Shown here: piece by piece, positions 1 through 8,458 of the stretch
Layout: each line of letters begins with the position of its first letter
Numbering within the stretch: the stretch's first letter is position 1
Position numbers and translations under genes: made by a program
Notes under the pieces: model-generated
The model's database searches: none
Told to the model about the DNA's origin: nothing
The model's input: only the letters and a program-made list of their open reading frames with translations
Assembly: GCA_020975725.1 (NCBI GenBank)
Contig: QXJR01000022.1
Coordinates: 434,001-498,000, forward strand
Direction: 5' to 3'
Source of the DNA: Picocystis sp. L7
Lineage: Eukaryota; Chlorophyta; Picocystophyceae; Picocystales; Picocystaceae
Length of the DNA: 64,000 bases

Positions 1-1590
1 CTCTCTCTCGATGCTTTCAGCAATATCTTCTACTGGTTGCTTTTTCTGCTTTCCTCTCCCAGAGGAGTTGCGATTAAATGGCCAAAAGATCTTAGACCAC
101 CCTTCCGACTTTTGTTGCTCTTTGGACAGCACCATACCTTGTTCAACAGATGCTGCTGGTAAGGCCAAGCTACCATTGCCCGGGAGAGTCACTGGAAGAT
201 TGTATGCGAGGCCACCAACTAGTGCGGGCAGGAACATCTGGAATGGAACAACTTGCCCTTGGATCCTGCAGACAAGATTAGGTGACTGAAGGATCGATGC
301 CATGTCCTCTTTGAATGCAGCTTCCGGTACAATATGCGCAGAAAAGATGCTACTGATGGTAGCTTCATCGAGTGTTGCTTCGAGAAGGTGGCCACACAGG
401 GAAAGCTCAAGCCCAGTGGCTGCAAGCTCCTTCCAATCAAGTTGGAAAGCTTCATCCTTGGATGGTGTCCTTGGTTCCACTCCTTTTCTCATTTTCTCCC
501 CGTCGAATAAGGTTGTGCTGCCATATACGCTCTCAGTACTACGGCTTTGTGTACAGTCGCTTTCTTCTGAACTTCCCCCTATACCTTCGCGGCGAGAGGA
601 GGCAAACAGTTCTCCATCCTCCCCCATGGATGCTACCGACTCTTCAGGGATGCTTTCGTGTTCTTGAAACATCCGCTGGTTTGTCTTGGACCTCCATACC
701 TCTTCTGCTGAACCCTTTCGTGCATCCGTGCCGATGTCCTGTATCCTGATACCAGGCACTTCTACCCTCACCTGTTCACTTGGAACTACCCACAAGTTGA
801 TCTTGCAGAAACCTTCCAGCACTATCAGATCTAATTGCACTTGCTCAAAATTTCGATGACCTTTGACCCCTGCGTTTACATTTGTACCTGTTGATTCCAG
901 TTCAGGGGGGTGATCTGCAGAGGAAGTCTCATGCAGGCCGTCCGTCCGCCTTTCCTCAGCTTGTTGCAAGGCTCTTTGAGCTGCTATAGCTCGGGGTGAC
1001 ACGGCTGCATTGAAAATTCCATTGGCATGGCTTTGCTTGGTGGCTTCTAATACAGCATTCGCTTCTGCTTGGCTGATAGGTCCAGCGTGTGCGGTGGTGG
1101 CATAAGGTGGTTCTTCACCGGAGGAATATCCGCTGGTCGGCGACAGTATGCCGTCCATTTCTTCCATGGCTTCGTATGCGTCCAATTCCATGGCGATTTC
1201 TTCGTCTTGAATCCTCATCCATTCGTCCAACATCCTGGCCTCCTCTTCCTCTTGTTCACTGCCTGCTGGTGTTGGATCCCTGTCTGGTGGGGTCCCATGG
1301 GCGTCCCTTGCAGCCACGAAGTACGCTTCTCCGCTCCTTCCCAGCTGCATGGTGACGTCCACTTTCTTCCCTCCCACTTGCAACCTCACTCTTTTCTCTC
1401 TGCTGCGAAGCAATCCTTGGTACTTGCCAAACCTCACGTAAAAGGGCGAGCACCGCATGCTCCCGTCCGGCTGTCGCACCGCCAGCACGTCCACTGCTCC
1501 TCCCAGGGCAGGCATGGCGAACGACGATGCGGACAGCACCGCATTGCCGACGTCTTTCACCTTGCTTCCCACGTATCGCGCACGTCGCAT
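1..1590 (-). CDS. PAH: Phosphatidate phosphatase, lipin/PAH family (3' end outside window)
   Basis: Lipins dephosphorylate phosphatidic acid to diacylglycerol and so control membrane and storage lipid synthesis at the ER. The minus strand is open from an ATG at 1590 to the window edge (530 codons). Residues about 7-100 match the N-LIP domain: a YVGSKVKD helix, GGAVDVLAVRQPDGSMRCSPF, YVRFGKYQGLLRSREK and a GEAYFV segment. Around residues 360-400 there is an LAATGLELSLCGH stretch, and near the left edge WSKIFWPFNR, both like the middle region of plant PAH proteins. The catalytic HAD domain with DxDxT lies beyond base 1 and cannot be checked. The acidic, Ser-rich linker between the two is typical of the family. 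The family call is firm; the start is likely because the N-LIP amphipathic helix begins just after it. Transcribed divergently from the selenoprotein gene. Confidence 0.9.
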   Translation of the reverse strand, partial: MRRARYVGSKVKDVGNAVLSASSFAMPALGGAVDVLAVRQPDGSMRCSPFYVRFGKYQGLLRSREKRVRLQVGGKKVDVTMQLGRSGEAYFVAARDAHGTPPDRDPTPAGSEQEEEEARMLDEWMRIQDEEIAMELDAYEAMEEMDGILSPTSGYSSGEEPPYATTAHAGPISQAEANAVLEATKQSHANGIFNAAVSPRAIAAQRALQQAEERRTDGLHETSSADHPPELESTGTNVNAGVKGHRNFEQVQLDLIVLEGFCKINLWVVPSEQVRVEVPGIRIQDIGTDARKGSAEEVWRSKTNQRMFQEHESIPEESVASMGEDGELFASSRREGIGGSSEESDCTQSRSTESVYGSTTLFDGEKMRKGVEPRTPSKDEAFQLDWKELAATGLELSLCGHLLEATLDEATISSIFSAHIVPEAAFKEDMASILQSPNLVCRIQGQVVPFQMFLPALVGGLAYNLPVTLPGNGSLALPAASVEQGMVLSKEQQKSEGWSKIFWPFNRNSSGRGKQKKQPVEDIAESIERE

Positions 1591-2313
1591 CGCGCTCGGT
1601 GCGTGTCGGATTCGCGACCAGGAATCGCTTCGGCACGGTTTCGAACCCGAAGGCCTTCCCTTTCGAAAAGGAAGGAAGTTTCCGATCGATCGGACGAGGA
1701 ACCGCCTTTCGAAACCCGAAGGAGGAGGGGTGCGGTGCCAGGGGACCTTGGCGCATCAGAGAAGAAACTCCCTGGGAAGGGGAGGGATGAGGAGGTGGCA
1801 GGATCCAAACCAGCTGGCTTCCACGAGATCCGAAGCCCACGGCGAGACGTACCGTCCGTGGGAGGGTGATCCGGAGGTAAGGGATGCACCAGGAGGGTGT
1901 TCGATCCGGTGCCCTCTCCTGTGCGAGATCATGAAAAGGTGCAGGACATCCTGGTGCAATTGCCCTTCCAAGCGAAGGTGCTGCATGCTTCCAAGGGAAA
2001 GGGAAGGCCGTGGTGGTCCATTCTTCGAGAGACGCTCGCCAACAAGGCCGCTGAATCGAAGTCCGACCTCCCACGATCGGTGGAACGGCTCATGCACAAT
2101 CAAGGGACCAGCAGAATCTGGTCCGACCTGTTGCCTTGGACCACCCTTCACAACCGTTTCACAACCCCTTCCATCGAAGGAGACGATTGGACCGGCTGGA
2201 CCCGGGTCTCTCGCGTCCTTTCCGACCCGAGGGTCGCCCTTATCGAAAGGGAAGGCTTGAAAGGGGACACGTGGCCGTTCCCCGAGCACCCTTCGACCCG
2301 ATACGGACAGAGG
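1591..2313. other. Divergent intergenic region between PAH and the SelU-like gene
   Basis: No gene is recognised here. Several long frames overlap on both strands, as expected in GC-rich DNA, but none resembles a protein. The frame of the downstream selenoprotein stays open back to 1897 without family similarity, so this part is taken as 5' leader or promoter. Short palindromic boxes around TTCGAAA and CGATCGATCG occur near 1665-1695. Confidence 0.5.
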
Positions 2314-2967
2314 ATGGCGACGACGGCAAAAGCGCGCGCTTGTGTGCGCGTTTGCGCCTCTTCTGCGTCCAAAGGACGGGCTCGGAAGGATCTCCACCAA
2401 GCCCTGAGTCGAGTGAAGGTGCTACGAGGCACGGATGGCGCGCCAGTGACGCCCACCGAGCTCTGGAAGGCGGACGAACGGGCCGTGTTGGCCTTCGGAC
2501 GTTCCATGGGATGACCGCTGTGCTGGGAGCTTGCTGTGCGCCTGAGGCGAGACATCAAGCCCAAGCTGGACGAAAGAGGCGTGAAGCTCTTCCTGGTATC
2601 CATCGGAACGGCGGAAAGGGCCAAACTGTTCGCACAGGAAACCGGCTTTCCGCTCGAGAACCTGTTGGCCGATCCAGAGAACGAAGCCTACGACGCCGTG
2701 GGATTCTACAAAGGTGTGCAGAGGACCTTCTTCAACCCAGCCACGCCCTTTGCCTTCCGCGAACGCATGAAGGAAGAAGGAGGCATGGACGACATACGAG
2801 GCGTCCTCTCCCACTGGAAGCCTTGGATCCCTCCCAAACTCGATCAGGGACTGCAGCAAGGCGGACTCCTCGTGTTCCAAGGGGAAAACGCCGTGTTCAC
2901 GCACTACGATGAAGCCACGGCCGACCACGCAGACATGAAAGATGTCTTTCGTGCCCTTGATGGCTAA
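2314..2967 (+). CDS. PRXL2/AAED1 (SelU-like) thioredoxin-fold protein with in-frame TGA as selenocysteine
   Basis: Peroxiredoxin-like 2 proteins (AhpC/TSA fold, SelU group) are thiol oxidoreductases; plant members are plastid proteins. Read through the TGA at 2512-2514 the frame gives 217 residues that align without a gap to the plant family: ELWKADERAVLAF, then GRSMG-U-PLCWELA where plants have a CxCCWELA redox centre, then RGVKLFLVSIGTAERAK, ADPENEAYDAVGF, a WQQGG-like GLQQGGLLVFQG and a C-terminal DMKDVFRAL. The TGA sits exactly on the first Cys of the redox motif, making UxxC. A form-2 SECIS hairpin follows the TAA stop. The chosen ATG opens a basic, Ala/Ser-rich 30-residue leader that looks like a transit peptide; the same frame is open upstream to 1897. 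A pseudogene with a chance stop is unlikely because both sides are conserved and the SECIS is in place. Confidence 0.85.
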
Positions 2968-3018
2968 GGCAGGGCGAAATTCGATAGACAAGGCAAGGTA
3001 AATGCTGGACTCGTGCAC

Positions 3019-3083
3019 GCGATCAACATGATGCTACCTCTCGAAACGGCATGTGCCGGGAGAGTGGGCTGAACCAATCGATC
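3019..3083 (+). promoter_or_regulatory. SECIS element (form 2) in the 3' UTR of the SelU-like gene
   Basis: A eukaryotic selenocysteine insertion element 60 bases after the stop codon. Core ATGA is at 3028-3031 and the partner TGA at 3070-3072. The upper stem pairs 3033-3042 with 3060-3069 (CCTCTC against GAGAG(T)G, with two internal mismatches). The unpaired AA is at 3044-3045, followed by an extra mini-stem CGGCA(TG)TGCCG at 3047-3058, which is the mark of form 2. Below the core, CGAT near 3019-3023 can pair with ATCG at 3077-3080 across a small internal loop. Confidence 0.8.
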
Positions 3084-3431
3084 GACTCTGTGATGTAAAC
3101 TCAGCATGCTTGTCTGAGTGCCTGATGGCGGGCACCATAATAATTTTTTCTGGACGTTGACCATCTGATACGTATATTACACAGCATATCGCATCTGGTT
3201 AGCTTTGTTTCGTCATGCAATGCAATTCAAGCATTTGCTTCCGAACTGAATCTTGTTTGCCACAGTCCCACTTTGCACAAGTAGCTACACCCGATTGCCT
3301 TGCAGCAACACCAAATGCACCCCGGCCATTATCCCCCCAATTCTTGGACTCCTGCTGGTGATGAATAATACCCACACACTCCCATGGACAAGAATCTTCC
3401 AAACTTGTTTTGTTCAAGGCAGCCCATCTGT
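3084..3431. other. 3' intergenic region between convergent SelU-like and LPA3-like genes
   Basis: No coding region or RNA gene recognised. The sequence is more AT-rich than the flanking genes and probably holds the two 3' UTRs. Confidence 0.4.
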
Positions 3432-4331
3432 TCACCGCCCCAGGATGCAAGAGGTGATGTCACTGGTAGAAGGTTCTTTCTCAAAGCTGCCCACAGGAAA
3501 GTAATCTTCTTCCTTACGGCTCTTCTGCACCCTTTTGTACACGGTCCATGGTTCCCCGTAGGACATGCGCAAGGCTCCGTAAATTGGATAGAGATATGGT
3601 TTTTTGTACAGCAGTCGGAAGTGATAAATGTCCTTGAAGTTGGCCACGAAATCCATCCGTTCTTGTCTCCCTCTGACCTGCATGACATTTCCAGAACTGG
3701 GTATGTCCGTGAGTTCAGGATTGATCAGCACAATGGGTCTATCTCCAGCCTTTTCTTCCATCTGTTGCAGCAGCGGCAGGACAGCTGCCCCTTGCAAGTT
3801 TTGAGGGCAGAGGATGACAAAGACATCGTCGTCGGTTTCCACTTGGTCTACGCCAATGGAGCCGAACCTCACGAATCCATCCTCCACGAGTCCTTCATCC
3901 CATTCCATCTTCTCCATGATCCTTCTCACTCCAGAGAGGGACAGTGGAAGTCCTTGAAAGACGCCTTTGCCCAGCGACTGCTGCACGCAAAGCTTGACTC
4001 GTTTTCCGTCTTGAGCGAGGGCGGTGGTGAGGTCTCGTGCCATCTCCAGCAACGTCCCCACCCGATAGACGTCGGTTTCAGTGTTCAGCTCGGGGAACTC
4101 GCTTCGCACCACCGCCCTTCTGGCGCCGTCTTCGAGTGCTTTGAGCGTGGCGTGTCGAACGTCGGCATAGAAGTGCTGTCGGACGTGCCTTGGATAGGGC
4201 GTGCTGTTCAAAAACGGCGGGATGACGCTCCCGTCGAACTCAGAACGCGAAGAAGGACTCGGTGAAGGCGTGGAGGAGGCACGAGGGATCGCTGGACACC
4301 GCGAAGCGCGCCAACGCGTCGCCAACGCCAT
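3432..4331 (-). CDS. LPA3: LPA3-like DUF1995 plastid protein
   Basis: A 299-residue DUF1995 protein. In plants the LPA3 member assists assembly of photosystem II (CP43 insertion), acting in the stroma; other DUF1995 proteins are uncharacterised. The N-terminus from this ATG is rich in Ala, Arg, Ser and Pro with no acidic residue for about 25 residues, as in a transit peptide. The body shows the DUF1995 pattern: TLKALEDGARRAVVRSEFPEL, VYRVGTLLEMARDL, LPLSLSGVRRIMEKMEW, a central ETDDDVFVILCPQ strand, and the C-terminal FRLLYKKPYLYPIYGALRM block. An in-frame ATG seven codons upstream (4352) is an alternative. Divergent from the FtsJ-like gene with a 351-bp spacer. Assignment to LPA3 rather than a paralogue is an inference. 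Confidence 0.75.
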   Translation of the reverse strand: MALATRWRASRCPAIPRASSTPSPSPSSRSEFDGSVIPPFLNSTPYPRHVRQHFYADVRHATLKALEDGARRAVVRSEFPELNTETDVYRVGTLLEMARDLTTALAQDGKRVKLCVQQSLGKGVFQGLPLSLSGVRRIMEKMEWDEGLVEDGFVRFGSIGVDQVETDDDVFVILCPQNLQGAAVLPLLQQMEEKAGDRPIVLINPELTDIPSSGNVMQVRGRQERMDFVANFKDIYHFRLLYKKPYLYPIYGALRMSYGEPWTVYKRVQKSRKEEDYFPVGSFEKEPSTSDITSCILGR

Positions 4332-4682
4332 GCTCGACGATGCGCGCTCCACACCACGCCGATCGTCTTCCCAATTAAGTACGAGTTAAGCACATACCAC
4401 GCCCCCACGAAACGGGGGTTCACGATCGATGTAAGTTCCTCCCCAAGGTCGAAGCAAGGGTACGGGTGGGGAGGCTCCCGGGTCGTGGCTTAACCCACGT
4501 GGTTAACATGGAACGGAGGGGGAGGTAGGGGGGAAGATCGGATACGAACACCAACTTAACTAGGAGATGGGATTCGGGGTAAAAATCCAGGGTTAAATCC
4601 CGAGGTCGATCGATTGGGACGGGGGATGATGGGGCGATCTCTTCGCTTAATTTTGGTTAACTTCAGAGGTAGGCGCGTCGGC
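4332..4682. promoter_or_regulatory. Divergent promoter region with repeated TTAA(C/G) boxes
   Basis: Spacer between LPA3-like (minus) and FtsJ-like (plus) starts. TTAA-containing boxes recur on both strands: AATTAAG and GTTAAGC near 4371-4392, CTTAACC and GGTTAAC at 4489-4507, CTTAACTAGG near 4554, GGTTAAATCC near 4590 and CTTAATTTTGGTTAACTTC near 4645-4664. The same boxes occur in other divergent spacers of this window. Confidence 0.5.
4489..4507. promoter_or_regulatory. Imperfect palindrome with CACGTG (G-box) core
   Basis: CACGTG at 4496-4501 is flanked by TTAACC on the left and GGTTAA on the right, making one nearly perfect inverted repeat. CACGTG is the classic bHLH/bZIP site of plants; its use here is inferred from position only. 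Confidence 0.4.
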
Positions 4683-5735
4683 ATGGACGGGACGAGCGCG
4701 TCCGAAAGGATGGACGTGGTGATTCAGCTAGGCCATCAGAGCTTGGCGCATCGGATGGCCATGCACGTGCGGGAAGGAAAGTCCATGGCCGGGTGCGTAG
4801 GATTGGGCCGAGACGCCTCCGAAGAAGGAGCCGTTTCGAGGAAGAAAGGGGCGGCGCTGGTGAGGATCAGAGGCTGCACATGCAGACCTGTGGAATTCCT
4901 GGAGGCAATGAGAGCCAGTAGAGTGATCAACTACGTCATACGAGTGTACTTCTTCCCCGAATCAGGTATCCAAGGATCCAAGACAGATTTGATGGACCAC
5001 CTAGATGCCATGCAAGTGCCTTCACACAAAGTAAGGATCCAGGCCTCTCCCCCTCGGCTGGGAAAGGAAGTCGTGGACTTGCTGCAGGAAAGGTGGGACC
5101 TAGACCCAAAAGAATACCAAACGGCACTGTCGGTGGTTCAGTTGGGAGGCAAGTACCACTGCTCAATGCTCCCTGGAAATTGCATGTACAGACAACCACA
5201 CAACGAGCCAGCGTCCACCAAAGGAGGTCCAAGCCGGGCCGTAAGGAAACTGCAAGAGGCCATGGAACTGTGCAACATTCAAATGGCACCAGGATTCACA
5301 GCAATCGATGTGGGGGCTGCACCAGGAAGCTGGACATCCCATCTTGTCCAGTGCGGAGCGAAGCAAGTGTTCGCCATTGATCCAGCACAACTGAACAGTG
5401 CGGTCGCCAACATGCCACAGGTCGTACACATTTCCAAAGCGGCACAGGATTCGTCCACTTCACTGTCCCATATGCAATGCCATGCAGACTTGCTGGTTTG
5501 TGACATGAACGAGCCTCCCAAAACAGCGGCACGCCGCGCCATGGCATTGCTTCCTTTCCTGAGGCAGGACGGTAAGCTCATCGTCACCATGAAGTTTCCT
5601 GGAACAGGCAGAGAGCACCCAGGCGCACTGGAAGGTGTCAAGTCTGTACTCGGGGATGGGGTCAAGGATGTGGAATGGCACTGGCTGATGGCAAACACTT
5701 TGTGTGAGAGATGTCTAGTAGCAGCCAAAGCATAG
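4683..5735 (+). CDS. FtsJ/RrmJ-like RNA ribose 2'-O-methyltransferase
   Basis: A 350-residue Rossmann-fold methyltransferase of the RrmJ/FtsJ group, which transfers methyl from SAM to ribose 2'-OH of RNA. Motif I is AIDVGAAPGSWTSHL in the middle of the protein, followed by an acidic strand end VFAIDP. The catalytic Asp is in LLVCDMNEPP and the catalytic Lys in LIVTMKFPG, fitting the K-D-K-E pattern. The roughly 180-residue N-terminal part precedes the catalytic domain, as in RlmM-like enzymes that carry an extra RNA-binding domain; that part is not recognised further. Start chosen at MDGTSASER; ATGs at 4614 and 4710 are alternatives. Compartment and RNA target cannot be read from the sequence. 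Confidence 0.8.
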   Translation: MDGTSASERMDVVIQLGHQSLAHRMAMHVREGKSMAGCVGLGRDASEEGAVSRKKGAALVRIRGCTCRPVEFLEAMRASRVINYVIRVYFFPESGIQGSKTDLMDHLDAMQVPSHKVRIQASPPRLGKEVVDLLQERWDLDPKEYQTALSVVQLGGKYHCSMLPGNCMYRQPHNEPASTKGGPSRAVRKLQEAMELCNIQMAPGFTAIDVGAAPGSWTSHLVQCGAKQVFAIDPAQLNSAVANMPQVVHISKAAQDSSTSLSHMQCHADLLVCDMNEPPKTAARRAMALLPFLRQDGKLIVTMKFPGTGREHPGALEGVKSVLGDGVKDVEWHWLMANTLCERCLVAAKA

Positions 5736-7081
5736 ACGGTTTGGTGATGATCCAAAGGCGGAACAGTTGACGTCCTTGGTCCACCATGCACTGGTCCTCC
5801 CCACCTTGTATGGTAACTTGCGCATTCAGCACAGGAGCTGGCGGGTATTCACGCAGGCTTCAACCTTGGGCTGTACATTGAAGAGAACGAGATTTGGCGA
5901 ATGAGTTTATTCCTTCTGCTATTTCTGCACCAAGCACAGGGGCACGTGGATCTGACGGCATTCGTAGAGCAGAGTTAATCTATCCTGTCACTGCATCTTG
6001 ACCCTGACACTGCGACCAACAGATGGGAAGGAGACCTGAGAATTCACGTTAAAAAATAAACAGGATTCTCTATTATTGGTATGCTCCTCCTTGCGAAGCG
6101 CAATCGGAATGCGCGACGGTATGTAGAATCGAGCGGACAGCTATACTCCTGGACAGGCATGAAGATGGTACACTGCAGGTACCGTGAAAAGCCATTGTAG
6201 CTACACATACAACCAGACACTGCAAATATCTCGTGTCCGAGTGCCTCTTATTGCCACTTCCTGGCTCACGTGTGGTCTTCGCTTGTTCATCAGCACCGCT
6301 AAGTGATTCATCATCTTCCACGCTTGTTCCACACACTACGCCTCTTTCAACGCATCCTCGTTGCTTCCAACCTATTGCCTGTAGAAGGAAGTGGTCGCCA
6401 TTGGTACCAAAGGCCTCCGGTTGACCTCCGAAAGGGCATCCTTTCTCGAGCCACTCCTGCACAGTCTAAGCTGGCAGCAAATCACCAGGACTCCTCGACC
6501 TCCTGGATCGAGCCAGTTATGAATGGCTTCATGGCCATGTCCAGGCACATGCCGCAAGATCTCGCTCGAAGATCAGCTCCTCTTCCTTCTCTTGGATGGC
6601 GGACGATTGGACGTGCCGCTTGAAAAGTTCAGGTCACAGCAATGTGCGTCGCGATCGCTCTACGTCCACCTAGGCTGAAAGAGCCACGAAACGCCAAGCG
6701 AAGGCGTAGACGTGCGTCATTTCGCGCCCGGTGCTCCAGCGACGTGCACGACCACGTCGGATCTTTCGTCATGTGGAATACTCAGGCGCAAGAAAGCCAT
6801 CGCTGGTTCTTTGCCACGTCCAGTGAACGGCGTGCGTCTTTTGATGCCAATTGCAAGGATGACCCGATGGTGAAGAGCTGTATGTCTTCGATTCCACATT
6901 GATGCTATGTGCAACCAACTCAAGAAAGGTGATCCAAGGCAACATGGAGGTGTACGCTTGAAAGGGCAATCCAAGACACACACGGAATCCGTCAGAGAAA
7001 AAACCTGCTCTTTACAACGTAAGCCGAGGCCTGTTCTATGATGTGCAGCGTGGAAGGAGTCCAAAATCGTGTGGATGGGGA
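5736..7081. other. Gene-free region of 1.35 kb
   Basis: Lies between the 3' end of the FtsJ-like gene and the 3' end of the UBC/2OG-oxygenase gene. Only short, overlapping frames are present and none resembles a known protein. No tRNA or other structured RNA was recognised. TAAAAAATAAACAGG near 6050 could be a poly(A) signal region. A small spliced gene cannot be excluded. Confidence 0.35.
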
Positions 7082-8458
7082 TCAGTCCATACCCGTGGTC
7101 TCATCGGCACATGAGTTCGTGTCGCTCATGGCGTCTGGCTCAAAGCGACGGTGCCTTGCAGACAACGGCTCCCTAATTGCACGCTGCCCGTCCTCAACGC
7201 TCACACGGAAGGCCTGAAGTGGACACACTTCAGTCAAAGGTGCTTCAGCATCGTGGTCTCCGTAGAAACACCAAAGCACGAATGATCTTCGTACACCGCT
7301 GCGGGTTTGGCGAGTGGCATGTTGGACCCCTCCAGGGTAGACAATGCACCGCCCTATCACTGGCTCTACTATCTTCTCTTCGAAAGTTGACGAATCACCA
7401 GATTGCGGGGTGTAAAAGCACATTTCTCCGCCTTTGAATCTGGGCGTAATGCACACGTTAAACGTCAAGTCTCCCTCGTCTTTGTGGCTTGGTATCCCTG
7501 TGCAATTGCTTGGCCCGTTGTGCAGAATGAACCCGTGATGGGCAACGATGGGCTTCCCCTGATCCCCGTACAAAGCACCGGACACTTTTTGGAGGATCTG
7601 TTCGAGCATTGCCATCAAAAGCGGTTCCATACCCACATCATCGAGTACGATCCCTTCAGCCTGCATGGTGCTTGGTGGGCGAAGCATCATCCCAGGAGGA
7701 CGGCGCGCTCCCGGAATCGTGTTGATATCCTCACAAAGAAGACGGCAAAATCGCTCCGACAGGAGGGAGAAAGAATACACCCCTGGGCATTCCTGTCTCA
7801 TCGTTCTCAGAATGGCTTCCTTCTGCCCACTCTGAACTGCAGAAAAGGTCACCGGATCAAACCAGGAAGGCTGCAGCTGTGGGAATCGCTGGTAGAGCTC
7901 CGGGTGGCGAGAGTTTTCCCTGAGATGTTTGATCCATTGCAGGCGCAACCGATTGGTGTCTGCATAGTTTAGCGCCAACATCCGCATCCTGCGCGTGCAC
8001 GGAAAGGGCACGATATCTTCCCGTTCTTCTAGGATTGCTTGGCAAGCATCCACAATTTTGACCAGGGAGTAGTTTCCATCCCTTTCGCGTCCAAAAGCTT
8101 CGAAGACTTCGGCTGGTACCAGTCCTAGGTCACTGACGAGGGCGTGGTGGAGGTGATGGAGGAACCTCACCCGCGGTGTTTCCCTCGGATAGTCTTGTCC
8201 CACTTGCACCAGTACGGCGTATTCTTCGTCGTAGTTTCCACCCGGTGTTCCCTTGAGCAGCATTTCTACTTGGCCAGGCCCATCTTCGTTTGACGTTTGT
8301 GCCCCCGCGTGCGTCGGTCCACATTCCCACACCCTCGTTTGGATCCCGCGGTCTCGCATCAGCTCCCTTGCTTCTTGCATGACCTTCCTCCTGCCACGCA
8401 TGTCTCTCCCATCCGCTCCTTCCTCGTCTTCGCTCCACGCACGTCCGAGGACGCGCAT
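7082..8458 (-). CDS. UBC-like (inactive E2) domain fused to a 2OG-Fe(II) oxygenase
   Basis: A 458-residue two-domain protein. Residues about 60-150 have the ubiquitin-conjugating fold signature: a GTPGGNYDEEYAVLVQV strand, then YPRETPRVRFLH and a helix SLVKIVDACQAILEE. The HPN and active-site Cys of E2 enzymes are absent, so this part looks like an inactive UEV-type module. Residues about 300-400 form a prolyl-hydroxylase-type dioxygenase: iron ligands H325 and D327 (SHKDEGDLTFNV), GGEMCFY, then H380 (YPGGVQHATR) and the 2-oxoglutarate Arg in GVRRSFVLWCFYG. The enzyme should hydroxylate a protein or small substrate using O2, Fe(II) and 2-oxoglutarate; the substrate is unknown. Whether the first ATG at 8458 or one 20 codons in is used is open. 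Confidence 0.75.
   Translation of the reverse strand: MRVLGRAWSEDEEGADGRDMRGRRKVMQEARELMRDRGIQTRVWECGPTHAGAQTSNEDGPGQVEMLLKGTPGGNYDEEYAVLVQVGQDYPRETPRVRFLHHLHHALVSDLGLVPAEVFEAFGRERDGNYSLVKIVDACQAILEEREDIVPFPCTRRMRMLALNYADTNRLRLQWIKHLRENSRHPELYQRFPQLQPSWFDPVTFSAVQSGQKEAILRTMRQECPGVYSFSLLSERFCRLLCEDINTIPGARRPPGMMLRPPSTMQAEGIVLDDVGMEPLLMAMLEQILQKVSGALYGDQGKPIVAHHGFILHNGPSNCTGIPSHKDEGDLTFNVCITPRFKGGEMCFYTPQSGDSSTFEEKIVEPVIGRCIVYPGGVQHATRQTRSGVRRSFVLWCFYGDHDAEAPLTEVCPLQAFRVSVEDGQRAIREPLSARHRRFEPDAMSDTNSCADETTGMD

Noticed and set aside
2512-2514. Pseudogene or assembly error at the in-frame TGA
   Set aside because: Conservation continues on both sides in the same frame, the TGA sits on the redox Cys position and a full SECIS follows.
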